This document shows positions 4,716 to 5,451 of a stretch of DNA of 5,451 bases, in pieces. The DNA is from Bacillota bacterium. GTDB taxonomy: Bacteria; Bacillota_C; Negativicutes; JAEYSJ01. The first letter of the stretch is position 1; each line of letters opens with the position of its first letter. The notes beneath the pieces are model-generated. The model ran no database searches and was not told the DNA's origin. It worked only from the letters and a program-made list of their open reading frames with translations. The stretch covers positions 1-5,451 of the forward strand of contig JAEYSJ010000331.1 in the NCBI GenBank assembly GCA_023434855.1, written 5' to 3'. A program made the position numbers and the translations under genes.

Positions 4716-5451
4716 GGCAGCAGCGTACCTCCCCACCTCTGACGGTCTGCATTTTTATCGTTTGGGCAGCAGTGCACTCCGGTGAGCAGCGGTTGCAGCG
4801 TGCTGCATACGGGCAGCCGCACTGTAAGCTGCCGGCATAAGGCTGACCTCCCGCAATCGGCTGAAAACCGTTCTGCGGCAAAGCATTCCATAAAGCCCGG
4901 CTGTAGGGATGACGCAGGGCATCGCCGCCCTGAATGAAATCAGCAACAGGGGCAATTTCCACCGTTGTGCCTGCATAAAATACTGCAATCCGGTCAGCGA
5001 ACAGAAAAGCCAGATCAATGTCATGCGTAATCAGCATGACTGCCTTGCCTTCGTCTGCAAGCTTCCGGAAAAATTTCATTGTCTTCTCCGCAATTTCGGG
5101 GTTGAGTCCCGGTGTTGGCTCATCGGCAATGATGAGCTTAGCATCACTGATAACGGCAGTGGAAACAAGAACCCTCCGTGCCATTCCGCCCGACAGCTGA
5201 AACGGATATTTTTCCGCCGTTTCTTCAGTCAGCTCAAACCGTTTAAATACCTGAGCTTGCTGTTCTTTAGTGCCATACAGGCCCTGCACCTGGGGGCCGA
5301 CTTTTTTCAGTGGATCAAGGTAAGAGACCGACTGAGGCACCAGCGCGATATCGCGTCCCCTTAAATCCGCCTGTACTGCAGGCGTAAGCTCTGTCCCACA
5401 ATACTTCATACTGCCGCTGACAGCGGCATTTTTCGGCAAAATCCCCAGAAT
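4705..5451 (-). CDS. ABC transporter ATP-binding protein, OppD/NikD/DppD-like (5' partial)
   Basis: The frame stays open to the right edge, so the N-terminus and Walker A lie outside; 248 residues are visible. In order: the Q-loop Gln40 in LVPQSVSYLDPL (37-48), the signature LSGGMARR (86-93), Walker B KLIIADEP (105-112) and the switch His143 in ITHDIDLAF. The stretch from about 160 to the end matches the oligopeptide/dipeptide ATPase C-terminal extension: HPYSRALWNALP (181-192), then a Cys-rich CGCPYAARCNRCSPEC (211-226) as in OppD-type proteins. The D-loop reads GLNPE rather than the usual ALD. A start at the TTG (5439) is unlikely because ILGILPKN upstream of it still aligns with the family. 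Permease and substrate-binding genes are expected further right. This protein pairs with the OppF/NikE-like gene that overlaps its 3' end. Confidence 0.88.
   Translation of the reverse strand: MLGILPKNAAVSGSMKYCGTELTPAVQADLRGRDIALVPQSVSYLDPLKKVGPQVQGLYGTKEQQAQVFKRFELTEETAEKYPFQLSGGMARRVLVSTAVISDAKLIIADEPTPGLNPEIAEKTMKFFRKLADEGKAVMLITHDIDLAFLFADRIAVFYAGTTVEIAPVADFIQGGDALRHPYSRALWNALPQNGFQPIAGGQPYAGSLQCGCPYAARCNRCSPECTAAQTIKMQTVRGGEVRCCHAT

Noticed and set aside
4909..5364. 151-codon open frame on the + strand
   Set aside because: It lies fully opposite the OppD-like ATPase, whose family motifs are unmistakable; the predicted product resembles nothing and is an antisense shadow.

Overview
The window looks like a chromosomal segment of a low- to mid-GC Bacillota. 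The ribosomal protein L28 tail is the zinc-ribbon form (CTRC), Shine-Dalgarno sequences are strong, and GTG/TTG codons appear at or near starts. A clostridial or Negativicutes-type anaerobe would fit, but the sequence does not prove a genus. All the genes are ordinary families; the less ordinary material is in the roughly 400-bp divergent intergenic region.

Layout, left to right. (1) The 3' end of rpmB on the + strand, then its terminator (84-120). A second, very regular hairpin (134-177) lies between it and the next gene and probably terminates from both sides. (2) A DMT/EamA-family membrane transporter on the - strand (199-1041). Its promoter is legible (TTGACG, 17-bp spacer, TACTAT), and a Fur-type inverted repeat covers the expected transcription start. 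(3) A divergent intergenic region (1042-1442) holding that promoter and operator, an orphan strong intrinsic terminator (1249-1295), and an AT-rich block of palindromes and direct repeats (1360-1406) before the next gene. (4) A + strand two-gene operon (1443-3336): a DUF318/ArsP_1-type permease with a Cys/His-rich loop, translationally overlapped by a TIGR03943/DUF1980 partner protein. These correspond to the YcgR/YcgQ pair of Bacillus subtilis. (5) A - strand operon running in from the right edge (5451 to 3339): an OppD/NikD-like ATPase (N-terminus beyond the window), an OppF/NikE-like ATPase, and a class I SAM-dependent methyltransferase. It meets the permease operon tail to tail with only 2 bp between the stop codons.

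How the parts may fit together: the permease pair, the Fur-like operator and the peptide/nickel-type ABC ATPases all point loosely towards transport of metals or metal complexes. The sequence names no substrate. A shared 9-base AT-rich core (AATATTATT) occurs once in the eamA operator and twice upstream of the permease, so joint control of the two divergent units by one Fur-family regulator is possible but unproven. I found no mobile element, CRISPR array, tRNA or rRNA.
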